Notes: generated by a model from the letters alone, not told the origin. 64,000 nt of DNA from Hoeflea_A sp965249925 (GCA_965249925.1 OZ252260.1:5394001-5458000); one strand, 5' to 3'; positions 34,732 through 44,457 are shown, numbered from the stretch's first letter. Program-made: numbers and translations.

Positions 34732-36618
34732 TTGTCGGATCAGAATAAAACCGTCGCGTCAGATACCAGCAACCCGCTGCAAACGCTGCGCAATCTATGG
34801 CCGTTCATGTGGCCGTCCGATCGGGCGGACCTGAAGCGGCGTGTGGTGTTTGCGGCCATGTTCCTGGTCGCGGCAAAGGTCAGTCAGGTCATCGTGCCCT
34901 ATTTCTTCAAATGGGCCACCGATGCGCTCGACGGGCAGCATGACGGTTTGCAATTCTTGCCGGCGGTGCTGATCGCACCGGTCATGCTGGTGCTCGCCTA
35001 CAATGCCGCCCGGATCATACAACTGGGGCTGAACCAGCTTCGAGATGCTCTGTTCGCACGGGTCGGGCAGCACGCCGTACATCAACTGGCCTACAAAACC
35101 TTCGTGCATATGCACCGGTTGTCGTTGCGGTTTCATCTGGAACGGCGCACCGGCGGGCTCTCGCGCATCATCGAACGCGGGGTCAAGGGCATCGAATCGA
35201 TCGTCCGGTTCACCATCCTCAACACCCTTCCGACCCTGCTCGAATTTGCACTGGTGGCCGTCATATTCGGCTTTACCTACGGCATCGCCTACGTGGCAGT
35301 CACCGCCGTGGTCATCTGGCTCTACATCTGGTTCACGGTGCGGGCCAGCGACTGGCGCATCGGTATTCGTCGCGTCATGAACGAATCCGATACCGATGCC
35401 AACACGAAAGCCATCGATTCACTGCTCAACTTCGAAACCGTGAAGTATTTCGGCAACGAGCGTATGGAGGCCGATCGCTACGACCAGTCCATGGAGCGCT
35501 ACGAGCACGCCGCCACACGGATCTGGACATCGCTGGGCTGGCTGAACTTCGGGCAGGGGGTCATCTTCGGAACCGGGATGGCGATCATGATGGTGATGTC
35601 GGCGATGGCCGTGCAGCGCGGCGAACAGACGATCGGCGACTTCGTCTTCATCAACGCCATGCTCATGCAGCTATCCATTCCGCTCAACTTCATCGGCTTC
35701 GTCTACCGTGAGATTCGCCAGGGCCTGACCGACATCGAGCAGATGTTCGACCTTCTTGATGTCAAGGAGGAGATCACCGACAAGCCGGACGCCGTTGCGC
35801 TGAAGGACACGAATGGACCCATCCGTTTCGATGATGTGCATTTTTACTATGAACCCAACCGCCCCATATTGCGCGGCATCAGTTTCGAGGTGCCGTTCGG
35901 CAAGACAGTGGCGGTCGTCGGACCTTCGGGCGCCGGCAAATCGACCATATCCCGGCTGTTGTTTCGCTTCTATGACGTGCAGGAGGGGTCGATCACCATC
36001 AACGGCCAGGACGTCCGGGACCTAACGCAGCAATCCCTGCGCCATGCCATCGGCATGGTGCCGCAGGACACGGTGCTGTTTAACGATACGCTGGCGTACA
36101 ACATTCGCTACGGCCGTGTCGGTGCCACCGATGACGAGGTCATGCAGGCCGCCGAAATGGCGCAGATAGGCGATTTCATTCGCAGCCTGCCGGATGGGCT
36201 GGCAACCACGGTTGGCGAACGCGGCCTGAAGCTGTCCGGTGGCGAGAAGCAGCGCGTGGCCATCGCGCGAACCATCCTCAAGGCGCCGCCGATTTTGATT
36301 CTCGACGAGGCCACGTCGGCGCTCGACAGTGCCACGGAGCAGGAAATCCAGTCGGCGCTGGACTATGTCAGCCGTGGCCGTACGACGCTGGTGATCGCAC
36401 ACCGGCTTTCGACCGTGATTGGCGCGGACGAAATTATCGTTCTCCAGGACGGCATGATCGCCGAGCGCGGAACTCACCGACAGCTGCTCGACAAGGACGG
36501 CCTCTACCATTCGATGTGGGACCGCCAGCGCGAGGCTCAGGAAACCGAAGAAAAACTCAAGGATTTCCGCGAACACGACGATCTCGGCATTGTCGTTCGA
36601 AAGCCGCCGGCGGCGTAA
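34732..36618 (+). CDS. ABC exporter of the Atm1/ABCB7 type
   Basis: A 628-residue half-transporter with six membrane helices then an ATPase domain. Walker A GPSGAGKST is at about 397-405, the signature LSGGEKQ at about 501, and Walker B ILILDEATSAL at about 521-531. The membrane domain (VIVPYFFKWATDAL, RAGGLSRII-like LERRTGGLSRIIERG, and NFETVKYFGNE) is typical of Atm1, whose homologues export glutathione-bound sulfur or metal species linked to Fe-S protein biogenesis and metal detoxification. The start is TTG with CAGGGG seven bases upstream. Confidence 0.9.
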   Translation: MSDQNKTVASDTSNPLQTLRNLWPFMWPSDRADLKRRVVFAAMFLVAAKVSQVIVPYFFKWATDALDGQHDGLQFLPAVLIAPVMLVLAYNAARIIQLGLNQLRDALFARVGQHAVHQLAYKTFVHMHRLSLRFHLERRTGGLSRIIERGVKGIESIVRFTILNTLPTLLEFALVAVIFGFTYGIAYVAVTAVVIWLYIWFTVRASDWRIGIRRVMNESDTDANTKAIDSLLNFETVKYFGNERMEADRYDQSMERYEHAATRIWTSLGWLNFGQGVIFGTGMAIMMVMSAMAVQRGEQTIGDFVFINAMLMQLSIPLNFIGFVYREIRQGLTDIEQMFDLLDVKEEITDKPDAVALKDTNGPIRFDDVHFYYEPNRPILRGISFEVPFGKTVAVVGPSGAGKSTISRLLFRFYDVQEGSITINGQDVRDLTQQSLRHAIGMVPQDTVLFNDTLAYNIRYGRVGATDDEVMQAAEMAQIGDFIRSLPDGLATTVGERGLKLSGGEKQRVAIARTILKAPPILILDEATSALDSATEQEIQSALDYVSRGRTTLVIAHRLSTVIGADEIIVLQDGMIAERGTHRQLLDKDGLYHSMWDRQREAQETEEKLKDFREHDDLGIVVRKPPAA

Positions 36619-36704
36619 CCTGGCTCATTTTCTCATCGTGACTGATTGGTGTAGCAGCCTGATTGGCCGTTGCCGCCCCGTGCGATTCCGATTAGGAGAT
36701 GGCC

Positions 36705-37400
36705 ATGAACGTGATGAAATCAATCGAAGGCACGCTGGTGCCTGTGCACAGGGATGGCTACAAATTCGTGCTCCTGTTCCTGGCCGGCTCACTGGTTCTC
36801 GGTTGGATCTGGGATCCGCTGTTCTGGATCGGACTGCTTCTGACCGGTTGGTGTGCCTATTTCTTCCGCGATCCTGAGCGCGTTACCCCGCTTGACGACG
36901 ATTTGGTCGTCAGTCCCGCCGACGGCAAGATATCGGCGGTCACCAAGGTCAATCCGCCAAGCGAACTCGACCTTGGTGGTGAGATGCTGCGCATATCGGT
37001 GTTCATGAATGTCTTCAACTGTCACATCAACCGCGCGCCGGTGAGCGGTACGGTAACCCAGGCCGTTCACAAATCCGGCAGTTTCGTCAACGCTGATCTC
37101 GACAAGGCCAGTGAGGACAATGAGCGCAGCAGTCTCGTCATCGACAGCAGCCACGGATCCGTCGGTGTCGTGCAGATTGCCGGCCTGGTGGCGCGGCGTA
37201 TCGTTTGCTGGAAGGCGTTGCACGACTCGGTCGAGACCGGCGAGCGGTTTGGTCTTATCCGATTCGGTTCACGGGTCGACATTTACCTGCCGGCGAATGC
37301 CACACCTCGCGTGTCCGTGGGCCAAACGGCCATCGCCGGTGAAACCGTCATCGCCGAATTCGACGCCGCGAAAGGCAAGACCGTTGCCCGAAGGGCGTAA
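36705..37400 (+). CDS. psd: Phosphatidylserine decarboxylase proenzyme
   Basis: Makes phosphatidylethanolamine from phosphatidylserine. The 231-residue proenzyme is of the short alphaproteobacterial (PSD-A) type. The self-cleavage site that yields the pyruvoyl group is the GS of RFGSRVD (about residue 189). Other signatures: YFFRDPERVTP, VSPADGKI, FMNVFNCHINRAPVSG. A helix pair lies near the N-terminus. An AGGAG at 36694-36698 is six bases from the ATG at 36705, which is preferred over the ATG at 36699 that touches it. Operon with pssA, 3 bp apart. Confidence 0.96.
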   Translation: MNVMKSIEGTLVPVHRDGYKFVLLFLAGSLVLGWIWDPLFWIGLLLTGWCAYFFRDPERVTPLDDDLVVSPADGKISAVTKVNPPSELDLGGEMLRISVFMNVFNCHINRAPVSGTVTQAVHKSGSFVNADLDKASEDNERSSLVIDSSHGSVGVVQIAGLVARRIVCWKALHDSVETGERFGLIRFGSRVDIYLPANATPRVSVGQTAIAGETVIAEFDAAKGKTVARRA

Positions 37401-37403
37401 ATC

Positions 37404-38240
37404 ATGAGCAGCGGTTTCACACCGTTCGACCCCGACGGTTCGCAAGCGGACGAATATGGCAGCCGCGGACCACGCCTGCGCGACATCTCGCTGCGTATGG
37501 TGTTTCCAAACATTATTACCGCGCTGGCCATATGTGCCGGCCTGACCGGCATACGCCTGGCTTTCGAGGGTCGTTTCGAACTGGCTGTGGTGATGGTGCT
37601 GATCGCCGCTTTCCTCGACGGCGTCGACGGTCGGATCGCACGTCTCCTCAAATCGACCACGAGATTTGGCGCGCAGATGGATTCGCTCGCTGATATCGTC
37701 AATTTCGGTGTTGCACCGGCGCTCGTCCTCTATGCCTATCTGCTCGATCAGGCGGGCGCCTTTGGCTGGATCGCCGCCATGATCTTCGCCATCGCGGTCG
37801 GATTGCGCCTGGCCCGCTTCAATGTCATGGAAGAGCGTCAGCAAAAGGCCGGTTGGCAGTCGGATTATTTCGTGGGCATCCCGGCGCCGGGTGGCGCTAT
37901 CCTGTTGCTCGTGCCGGTTTACGTGGGCTTTCTCGGTGTCGAGCCCGGTTCGGTTTTTGCCTATCTGGCAAGCCTCTACACCCTGCTGATCGCATGCCTC
38001 CTGGTCAGCCGGATACCGGTCTATTCGGGTAAGTCGCTGGCTCAGCGGGTACGGCGCGATCTGGTTTTCCCGCTGATGCTGGTGATCGTGCTCTATGTCG
38101 CCCTGTTGATGGCCTTCACCTGGGAAACGATGACCGTCACCACGGTCCTCTATCTGATATCCTTGCCTTTCGGCGCACGCGCATGGCGAAGGCGATATGG
38201 CGTCAGCGTCGCCGATCCGAAGCGACCGGATCAGGAATAG
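37404..38240 (+). CDS. pssA: CDP-diacylglycerol-serine O-phosphatidyltransferase
   Basis: Makes phosphatidylserine from CDP-diacylglycerol and serine; its product is the substrate of the psd gene product just upstream. The CDP-alcohol phosphotransferase motif is complete: DGVDGRIARLL, then GAQMDSLAD with the metal-binding aspartates. It is an integral membrane protein with about eight helices, 278 residues. It follows psd by 3 bp and is closed by a strong terminator at 38255-38281. Confidence 0.95.
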   Translation: MSSGFTPFDPDGSQADEYGSRGPRLRDISLRMVFPNIITALAICAGLTGIRLAFEGRFELAVVMVLIAAFLDGVDGRIARLLKSTTRFGAQMDSLADIVNFGVAPALVLYAYLLDQAGAFGWIAAMIFAIAVGLRLARFNVMEERQQKAGWQSDYFVGIPAPGGAILLLVPVYVGFLGVEPGSVFAYLASLYTLLIACLLVSRIPVYSGKSLAQRVRRDLVFPLMLVIVLYVALLMAFTWETMTVTTVLYLISLPFGARAWRRRYGVSVADPKRPDQE

Positions 38241-38254
38241 AGGTCAACAACAAA

Positions 38255-38281
38255 AAGGCGCCACGACAATTGTGGCGCCTT
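38255..38281. terminator. Bidirectional terminator between pssA and the RND gene
   Basis: A perfect 10-bp stem (AAGGCGCCAC with GTGGCGCCTT) around a 7-base loop, preceded by AAAAA on the plus strand, so a U-run follows on the minus strand. It sits between two convergent operons. Confidence 0.8.
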
Positions 38282-38308
38282 CGCTTGTGGTACGGATTGA
38301 CAACAACC

Positions 38309-41300
38309 CTATTCGGCGGCCTCCGGACGGCCGAGCGGCATATCGTCGTTGTCTGCCGGTTGGCCGTCGTCGTCCGTGCGCGCTTTGCGTCCCTCGGCAA
38401 GCTCCGCCTTCAGGGCCTTCAGATCCTTGCGCGTGTCTGCAGTCATTCCTCTCCAAACATCTCGGACGTTCGCTGGCAAGGCCAACATCGACGGTATGAG
38501 AACCAGCGTCAGCATCGTCGAATAGGCCAGTCCGAAGATAATCGCCGTCGACAGTTGGACCCACCAAATGGCGGTGATACTGCCCACCGAGATCGTCTGG
38601 GTGAAGAAGTTCATGTTGATCTGCAAGGCCATCGGCACAAGCCCGAGAATGGTCGTCACCGTCGTCAGCAGGATCGGGCGAAGCCGTTGTGCTGCAGTCT
38701 TCAGCGCGGCCTGTCGGGTGTCACTGACACCTTCATCGCGTAGGCGGTTGAAGGTATCGATCAGCACGATGGCGTTGTTGACCACGATCCCGGCGAGGGC
38801 CACGATGCCCGTTCCGGTCATGATGATCGAGAAGCGCTGCCCGGTCACGGCCATGCCGACGAGCACGCCGGAAACAGCCAATATGACCGTCGAGAGCGTC
38901 AATACCGTCTGGTAGAACGAGTTGAACTGCGTCAACAGGATGATGAACATCATGAACAGGGCAGCGATTGCGGCCTTGCCGAGGAATTCCCCGGATTCAC
39001 GTTGTTCCTCGTCCGCACCGCGGAAGCGCAGGAAAACGTCGTCCGGCCATTCCTGGGTATCCACCCACGCCTGAACTTGCTTGACGGCATCATCAGCCGT
39101 CGCCGATCGGCCATCGACCATGGCTCCCTCGGCCAGATTGGCCTTGACGTCCATGGCGTACAAACCATCGCGCCGGGTTATGGATGACACCTTGGGCTGC
39201 GCTGTCCGGTCGATGAAGTTCGCCAGCGGAACCTGTCCGTTCGGCGTGCGTAGCTTGAGCACTTCGAACTGATCGAGTGTCCGTTCGCTCTCCGGCAACC
39301 GCACACGAATGTCTACCTCGTCCTCGGAGTCGTTGGGCCGGTAGGTGCCGATCAGAACACCGTTGGTGACGAGCTGCACCATCGAACCCACCTGGACGAT
39401 ACCGGCGTTGTAGCGGCCGGCCTGTTCGCGGTCGACGGCAAGCTCCCATTCGATGCCGGGCAGGGGACGGCCGTCCTCATGGTCAGTGAGCAATTCGACG
39501 GTATCGAAGTGCTCGCGGATGCGGCCGACGGTCTCGACCATCGTGTCGTAGTCGGTCGATTTGACCTCAAGCCGCACATCCTTGCCGGTCGGCGGCCCGC
39601 CCTCGATCTTGCGGACCTCGACCTTGATGCCGGCCATATTTCCGGTGCGCTGGCGGATCTCCTCAAAGATCTCGACAGCCTTCCTGCGGCAGCAGAAGTT
39701 GGCCAATTCGATCTGCAGTTCGCCCACAACATCGGCTGGTTTGTCCTGTACACCGCCAAGAAAATCCGATCCGCCTCCGGTTCCGCCGCCCGGGGCAGTG
39801 GCCGACATGACAACGTTGTCGATGCCCTGGACCTGAAGCACTTGCGATTCCACCTCGCCGACCAGATCACGAATTTCCCGAGCGGAGAGGTTGCCGCGAG
39901 CCGACACCAGAACAATGGCGACATCGGGTTCTTCGTCGACGAAGAACTCGACGCCGTTGTTGTTGGCGAGGAAGAACGTGAAGCTGGCGTAGGTCAGGCC
40001 GAGAATAGCACCGATGACCAGAACGTTGCCCCACAATGTACCGGCTGCGTAGCGAAGGAAACGCAGATAGGAGCCGGTAACACCAGTGACCTTGCGGACA
40101 TCCAGAGCGGCCTTGGACGACAGCATCAACGCGACTTCGTCGGCCTGCGGCTTCGGCTTGTCTCCACGCCGTGCGGCAATGAACTTGGAAATGCGGTACG
40201 CCAGAAACAGAGCAATCAGTCCGGCAACCGCGGCACCGCCAAAACGAATGTCGTCAGCAAAATTTACAAACGGGCCGAAATAGGCCGCAAAGCCCGCGAT
40301 CGCGCCGACAAACAGCGCGGTGATGGCGCTGGAACGGCGTGAGACGGCCGCCGCGACCTGAGCGAACGCCGTACCGGTGACCGGCAAAAAGATCAGCGCG
40401 GTCATGAGCGACGCGGTGAGAACGATGATCACCATCTTCGGCAGGTAGCTCATGAACTGCCCGGGCACGCCCGGCCACAACAGCAGCGGCAAAAACGCCG
40501 CCAGTGTCGTGGCGGTGGACGACACCACCGGCCAGAACATCAGCTTGGACGCCCGTTTGTAAGCCGCGGCCGGTTCCATGCCCTCGGCGATCTTGCGATC
40601 GGCATACTCGGTTACGACGATGGCCCCGTCGACCAGCATGCCCACGGTCAGCACCATGCCGAACATGACCATCATGTTCACCGTCATGCCGAGGCCACCG
40701 AGTATTAGGAATGCCAGCATGAAGGAGCCGGGAATGGCCAGTCCGACAAGCAGTCCGGAGCGAATGCCCAAGGTGCCAACAACGCAGATCATCACCAGAA
40801 CGATGGCGGTCATGATCGAAGACTGCAGCGATCCCAGAACCTCAAAGATGAAGCTCGACTGATCGAGCAGGTAGTTGACCTTGATGGTGCTGGGCCAATC
40901 CTTGGTGTAGGCCTCGACAACGGCCCGGACCTCATCGTTGTTTTCGATGATGTTGGTGCCGATACGTTTCGTTACCTGAATGGCGATCGCTGGCTGTCCG
41001 TTGACGCGCGTAAACGTCGACGGATCTTTGAAGGTTCGGCGGATTTCCGTAACCTCGCCGAGTGTCACCACGCCTTCGCCGCTCTGCTTGATCGGAATCT
41101 GAAAGACGTCTTGCGCCGTCTCCACAAGACCCGGAACCTTGACATTGAATCGTCCGTTGCCATCATCGATGAACCCGGCGGCCACCAGCTGATTGTTCTG
41201 GGTCAGGGCGGTGATTAATTCGTCTTGCGTGATATCGTAGGATTCGAGCTTCATCAGGTCGAGCACGACCTCAAGCAACTCTTCCCGATTGCCCGACAGA

Positions 41301-41821
41301 GAGGCCTCCCGCACCGTGGAAATCGCCTCGATTTCGTCTTTCAGCCGCCGTGCCAGATTGGTGAGTGTGCGCTCGGGCACGTCACCGGAAAGCGTCACGA
41401 TGATCGTTGGCTGCAGTGCGAAGTTCGTTTCCGTGATCGTCGGCTCGTCGGCTTCGGAAGGCAACTCCGCCTTGGCCTGGTCGACCTTGTCGCGGATATC
41501 GGCGAGCACCTTGTCCTTGTCGGTCTCGATATTGAACTCAAGGATGATGCCGGCATGGCCTTCCGAGGCGATAGCCGTCAGCTCCTTGAGCCCGTCGAGC
41601 CCGCGCAGTTCGGTCTCCATCGGACGCACCAGCAGCCGCTCGGCGTCGCCTGGCGAAATGCCCTGTTGGGAGATCGAGACATAGTATACCGGCACATCGA
41701 TGTCCGGATTGGCCTCCTTGGGGATGCCAATATAGGACATAATCCCGGCCGCGATCATGAAGATCATCAATGTGAGGACGGTCTTCGGTCGCGAAATGAT
41801 CGCTTGCAGGGCGGAGGTCAT
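38309..41821 (-). CDS. RND-family efflux pump permease
   Basis: A 1170-residue inner-membrane pump of the AcrB/HAE1 superfamily. Both halves are present, each with a large periplasmic domain and a helical bundle. The TM4 motif reads GMLVDGAIVVTE (Asp398), so the second aspartate of classical HAE1 pumps is replaced by Gly. TM10 carries GIVVNNAIVLIDTF. Between the halves there is an extra segment at about 495-585 with two predicted helices (ALFVGAIAGFAAYFGPFV and AAVAGLIALFLAYRI), giving 14 instead of 12 helices. The start overlaps the stop of the adaptor gene (ATGA). Substrates unknown. Confidence 0.92.
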   Translation of the reverse strand: MTSALQAIISRPKTVLTLMIFMIAAGIMSYIGIPKEANPDIDVPVYYVSISQQGISPGDAERLLVRPMETELRGLDGLKELTAIASEGHAGIILEFNIETDKDKVLADIRDKVDQAKAELPSEADEPTITETNFALQPTIIVTLSGDVPERTLTNLARRLKDEIEAISTVREASLSGNREELLEVVLDLMKLESYDITQDELITALTQNNQLVAAGFIDDGNGRFNVKVPGLVETAQDVFQIPIKQSGEGVVTLGEVTEIRRTFKDPSTFTRVNGQPAIAIQVTKRIGTNIIENNDEVRAVVEAYTKDWPSTIKVNYLLDQSSFIFEVLGSLQSSIMTAIVLVMICVVGTLGIRSGLLVGLAIPGSFMLAFLILGGLGMTVNMMVMFGMVLTVGMLVDGAIVVTEYADRKIAEGMEPAAAYKRASKLMFWPVVSSTATTLAAFLPLLLWPGVPGQFMSYLPKMVIIVLTASLMTALIFLPVTGTAFAQVAAAVSRRSSAITALFVGAIAGFAAYFGPFVNFADDIRFGGAAVAGLIALFLAYRISKFIAARRGDKPKPQADEVALMLSSKAALDVRKVTGVTGSYLRFLRYAAGTLWGNVLVIGAILGLTYASFTFFLANNNGVEFFVDEEPDVAIVLVSARGNLSAREIRDLVGEVESQVLQVQGIDNVVMSATAPGGGTGGGSDFLGGVQDKPADVVGELQIELANFCCRRKAVEIFEEIRQRTGNMAGIKVEVRKIEGGPPTGKDVRLEVKSTDYDTMVETVGRIREHFDTVELLTDHEDGRPLPGIEWELAVDREQAGRYNAGIVQVGSMVQLVTNGVLIGTYRPNDSEDEVDIRVRLPESERTLDQFEVLKLRTPNGQVPLANFIDRTAQPKVSSITRRDGLYAMDVKANLAEGAMVDGRSATADDAVKQVQAWVDTQEWPDDVFLRFRGADEEQRESGEFLGKAAIAALFMMFIILLTQFNSFYQTVLTLSTVILAVSGVLVGMAVTGQRFSIIMTGTGIVALAGIVVNNAIVLIDTFNRLRDEGVSDTRQAALKTAAQRLRPILLTTVTTILGLVPMALQINMNFFTQTISVGSITAIWWVQLSTAIIFGLAYSTMLTLVLIPSMLALPANVRDVWRGMTADTRKDLKALKAELAEGRKARTDDDGQPADNDDMPLGRPEAAE

Positions 41822-42945
41822 GAGCTCGTCTCAACCTTCATGTTCTGGGCTGCGATATCTGCGGCGACGGGTTCGACCGTCTGACCGGCAATGACATAAT
41901 CCTGTCCGACGGTGATGACCCGCATATCCGGCTCCAGGCCGGTGACCCACATGGTTTCCGGGGTGTGGGAAATAATATTCAGCTTGCGGAATGCGACAAC
42001 GTCGTTCTGGTCGACAACGCGGACACCGAGGCTGCCATCGTCATCGAGCGTCAGCCACGAGGGCTGGATCCGGTATGCTTCCGATCCATCGAGCTGGATA
42101 ACGGCCGCGGCCGTAACCCCGTCACGCAGTGTGCGATCGCTATTGGGGATTTCGATCTCGACCCGGAAGGTCCGGGTCGCGGCATCCGCGGATGGGGCAA
42201 TGTAGCGGATCGTGCCGTTGACTTCCTCTCCCGATACCATCGTGATCAGAGCCGGATGACCAACCTCGATGTCGCCGATCTGACGCTCGGACACCTGTCC
42301 GATGAACATCATAGGATCGGGATTGATCAAGGTGATGCAAAGATCCCCGACGGCCAGATTGGTGCCGATCTCGGCGATTGGATCCTGAACCACACCATCG
42401 GCCGTCGCCAGGATATCCGTGTGGGAGAGTTCCCACTCGGCATCCTTCAGGCGCGCCGAGGCAGCGTCCATGGCTGCTTTCAGCGACTTTACCCTGGTTT
42501 CAGACGCATAGCCCTTTTCGCGCAGTTCGAGCGCCCCTTCGTAGTCGAAGATGGCTTGCTCCAGTGTCGCCGATGCCTGAGCGATCGCCGATTCGCGCGT
42601 ACCGCGCTCCAGCTGGCAGACAAGATCGCCAGTTTTGACGTGATCGCCCTTTTCGACGAAGCGTTTTTCAAGCGTGCCACGGGTTTCCGCGCGAACAGCG
42701 ACGACGGTGTCCGCCTCGGTCCGACCGCGAACCAGCAAAACTTCAGGGCGCGTCTCGGGCATGACGGAGACGTAGCGAACCTTGAACGCAATATCGTCAT
42801 TGGACGCGCGCTCGGCCGGTGGTGGCACGGCGTTTTCGGAATTGGCCTGTCCACCGATGACGACGTTGCCGGTGCCCATCCAGCCGGCGACAGCGCCGGC
42901 GATGACCAGCGCTGCGATGTGTGAGCCTCTTATACGAAATGCCAT
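41818..42945 (-). CDS. RND efflux periplasmic adaptor
   Basis: A 375-residue membrane-fusion protein linking the inner-membrane pump to an outer-membrane channel. An N-terminal helix (AALVIAGAVAGWMGTG) anchors it. The barrel/lipoyl half-motifs VRAETRGTLEKRFVEKGDHVKTGDLVCQLE and ATADGVVQDPIAEIGTNLAVGD flank a short coiled-coil hairpin. It lies between padR (18 bp upstream) and the pump gene, so the three form one operon. No TolC-type gene is present here. Confidence 0.92.
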   Translation of the reverse strand: MAFRIRGSHIAALVIAGAVAGWMGTGNVVIGGQANSENAVPPPAERASNDDIAFKVRYVSVMPETRPEVLLVRGRTEADTVVAVRAETRGTLEKRFVEKGDHVKTGDLVCQLERGTRESAIAQASATLEQAIFDYEGALELREKGYASETRVKSLKAAMDAASARLKDAEWELSHTDILATADGVVQDPIAEIGTNLAVGDLCITLINPDPMMFIGQVSERQIGDIEVGHPALITMVSGEEVNGTIRYIAPSADAATRTFRVEIEIPNSDRTLRDGVTAAAVIQLDGSEAYRIQPSWLTLDDDGSLGVRVVDQNDVVAFRKLNIISHTPETMWVTGLEPDMRVITVGQDYVIAGQTVEPVAADIAAQNMKVETSS

Positions 42946-42963
42946 TGAAACTCTCCCGTGGCT

Positions 42964-43518
42964 CTATTCCGCAGCTTCCGTGGCCGGTCTACCGGTCCGA
43001 CTAAGCGCTTCGAGTTCGTGTCTGTGTTGGAGCAGGTGATCCAGACTGGCGCGGGTCACCGAACGCCCATACTCGGCGATCCATTTCATGCCCGCCGGCC
43101 CGCCGAGTGCGCAGGCATCGACCGCATCGAGCATCTCAAGTTTGACTTGCAGGTCTTTGATTCTCTTGTCGATTGCACGCACGATCGTGTCCTGGTCAAC
43201 GAGCTCGGAACACAGTGCAATCAACAGGAATTCCGACTTAAAGGAGTCGGGTCGCGGCACCACTTCAAGCGCTTCGATCAGTTCCTGACGGCCCTTTTCG
43301 GTTATCGAATAAATCTTCCGCGGAGGTTTGCCGGATTCATACTCCTCGCGCACCGTGACGCATCCATCGTCCTGAAGCCTGGCGAGGGCCGGGTAGATCG
43401 AGCCGAAGCTCGCATCGACAAAATAGGAGAAGCGCTCCTCGGTCGACATTTTTTTGATTTCATAGCCGGTGGCATCGGAAAAATGCAAAATAGCCAGGCA
43501 CACGGTCCGTACGTTCAT
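42964..43518 (-). CDS. PadR family transcriptional regulator
   Basis: A 184-residue regulator, first gene of the padR-adaptor-pump operon. The winged-helix N-terminus (LAILHFSDATGYEIKKM, then GSIYPALARLQDDGCV and KIYSITEKGRQEL) is typical PadR; the C-terminal half is a dimerisation helix region of the Vir type. It probably represses its own operon and responds to a pump substrate. AAGGAAGC precedes the ATG at 43518. The promoter region at 43615-43695 has clear candidate operators. Confidence 0.92.
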   Translation of the reverse strand: MNVRTVCLAILHFSDATGYEIKKMSTEERFSYFVDASFGSIYPALARLQDDGCVTVREEYESGKPPRKIYSITEKGRQELIEALEVVPRPDSFKSEFLLIALCSELVDQDTIVRAIDKRIKDLQVKLEMLDAVDACALGGPAGMKWIAEYGRSVTRASLDHLLQHRHELEALSRTGRPATEAAE

Positions 43519-43614
43519 GAAAGCTTCCTTGAACCCAATTTGAGCCGTTTCCACCAAACGCTGAAACGGCAGGGCTGAACATGTTCGATTGAGTATGTAG
43601 TGGCGCTATATATA

Positions 43615-43634
43615 TCAAACAAGGATATGTTTGA
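43615..43634. promoter_or_regulatory. Candidate PadR operator
   Basis: A perfect inverted repeat, TCAAACA and TGTTTGA around a 6-bp centre, flanked on both sides by AT-rich arms that also pair loosely. It lies just downstream of the predicted -10 box of the padR operon, where a repressor would block transcription. Confidence 0.6.
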
Positions 43635-43638
43635 AATA

Positions 43639-43668
43639 AATATATCGCTCTGAGTTCGCTGAAGTCAA
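43639..43668 (-). promoter_or_regulatory. Predicted sigma70 promoter of the padR-RND operon
   Basis: On the minus strand TTGACT (43668-43663), 18-bp spacer, TATATT (43644-43639), about 120 bp before the padR start. Confidence 0.6.
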
Positions 43669-43695
43669 ATTGACAGCGTCAATTGACAATGTCAA
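43664..43695. repeat. Alternating TTGAC/GTCAA half-site array
   Basis: Five half-sites in alternating orientation: GTCAA at 43664, TTGAC at 43670, GTCAA at 43678, TTGAC at 43683 and GTCAA at 43691. They form two tandem 13-bp palindromes (43670-43682 and 43683-43695). The leftmost half-site overlaps the -35 box of the padR promoter. It looks like a multi-dimer binding site for a regulator different from the one at 43615-43634. Confidence 0.6.
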
Positions 43696-43719
43696 GTGCA
43701 GGAAAAGGGCCGTGCCAGC

Positions 43720-44457
43720 CTATTCCGGGTGCCGAAACGCCTTGAAACGGTTTTCGGGCACATCGAATACCATACCGTTTTCCGTCAGGTTTGGATCAGC
43801 GAGATGCACCATTTTTTTGGCGATCAGCTCCGGGTGGGGCACCCGCAACGGATCCTCGCCAGGCATCGCCTGAGCCCGCATGGCGGTCCGGGCCTGGCCA
43901 GGATCGAGGCAGTTAACGCGCAGGTTTGTGTTGGCGGCCTCGGCAGCCCAACACTGCGCAAGCGCCTGCACAGCCGCTTTGCTGGCGGCGTAGGCACCCC
44001 AGAAGGGAGGACAGCGATAGGCTGCACTCGAGGTCACGACAATGGCCCGTCCGGCATCCGACTTCTGCAGCAGAGGCTCGACGGTGCGTATAAGCCGCCA
44101 CGTCGCGTTGACGTTGAGGGCCATGACCCGCTCGAAAGCGCGTGCCTCATAGTGCCCGACAGGCGACAACGGTCCGAGAATTCCGGCGTTGGCCACGAGA
44201 ATATCGAGCTTCCCCCAGCGTTCATGAACGGCGCCGCCCAGTGCATCGATGGCTTTCATGTCGCTGAGATCCTGCGGCACCAGCGTCGCGGTGCCGCCGA
44301 CGGCACGGATCGCGTCGTCGAGTTCCTCAAGCCCGCCCACCGTCCGGGCCACCGCGACAATATGGGCACCCGCCCTGGCCAGCTCGAGGGCGATGAAATA
44401 TCCAATGCCGCGCGATGCTCCGGTCACCAGAGCGATGCGTCCGTTCAGGTCTGTCAT
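43720..44457 (-). CDS. SDR family oxidoreductase
   Basis: A 245-residue short-chain dehydrogenase. TGASRGIG is at residues 13-20, VANAGILG follows, the serine is in VVTSSAAYR, and Tyr/Lys are in YAASKAAVQ. The Arg/Asp pattern after strand two is compatible with NADP. It follows purF by 4 bp; an SDR at this place after purF is common in Rhizobiales. Substrate unknown. Confidence 0.9.
   Translation of the reverse strand: MTDLNGRIALVTGASRGIGYFIALELARAGAHIVAVARTVGGLEELDDAIRAVGGTATLVPQDLSDMKAIDALGGAVHERWGKLDILVANAGILGPLSPVGHYEARAFERVMALNVNATWRLIRTVEPLLQKSDAGRAIVVTSSAAYRCPPFWGAYAASKAAVQALAQCWAAEAANTNLRVNCLDPGQARTAMRAQAMPGEDPLRVPHPELIAKKMVHLADPNLTENGMVFDVPENRFKAFRHPE

Noticed and set aside
41965..42924. 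Open frame of 319 codons opposite the RND adaptor gene.
   Set aside because: Antisense shadow; no motif or start signal.
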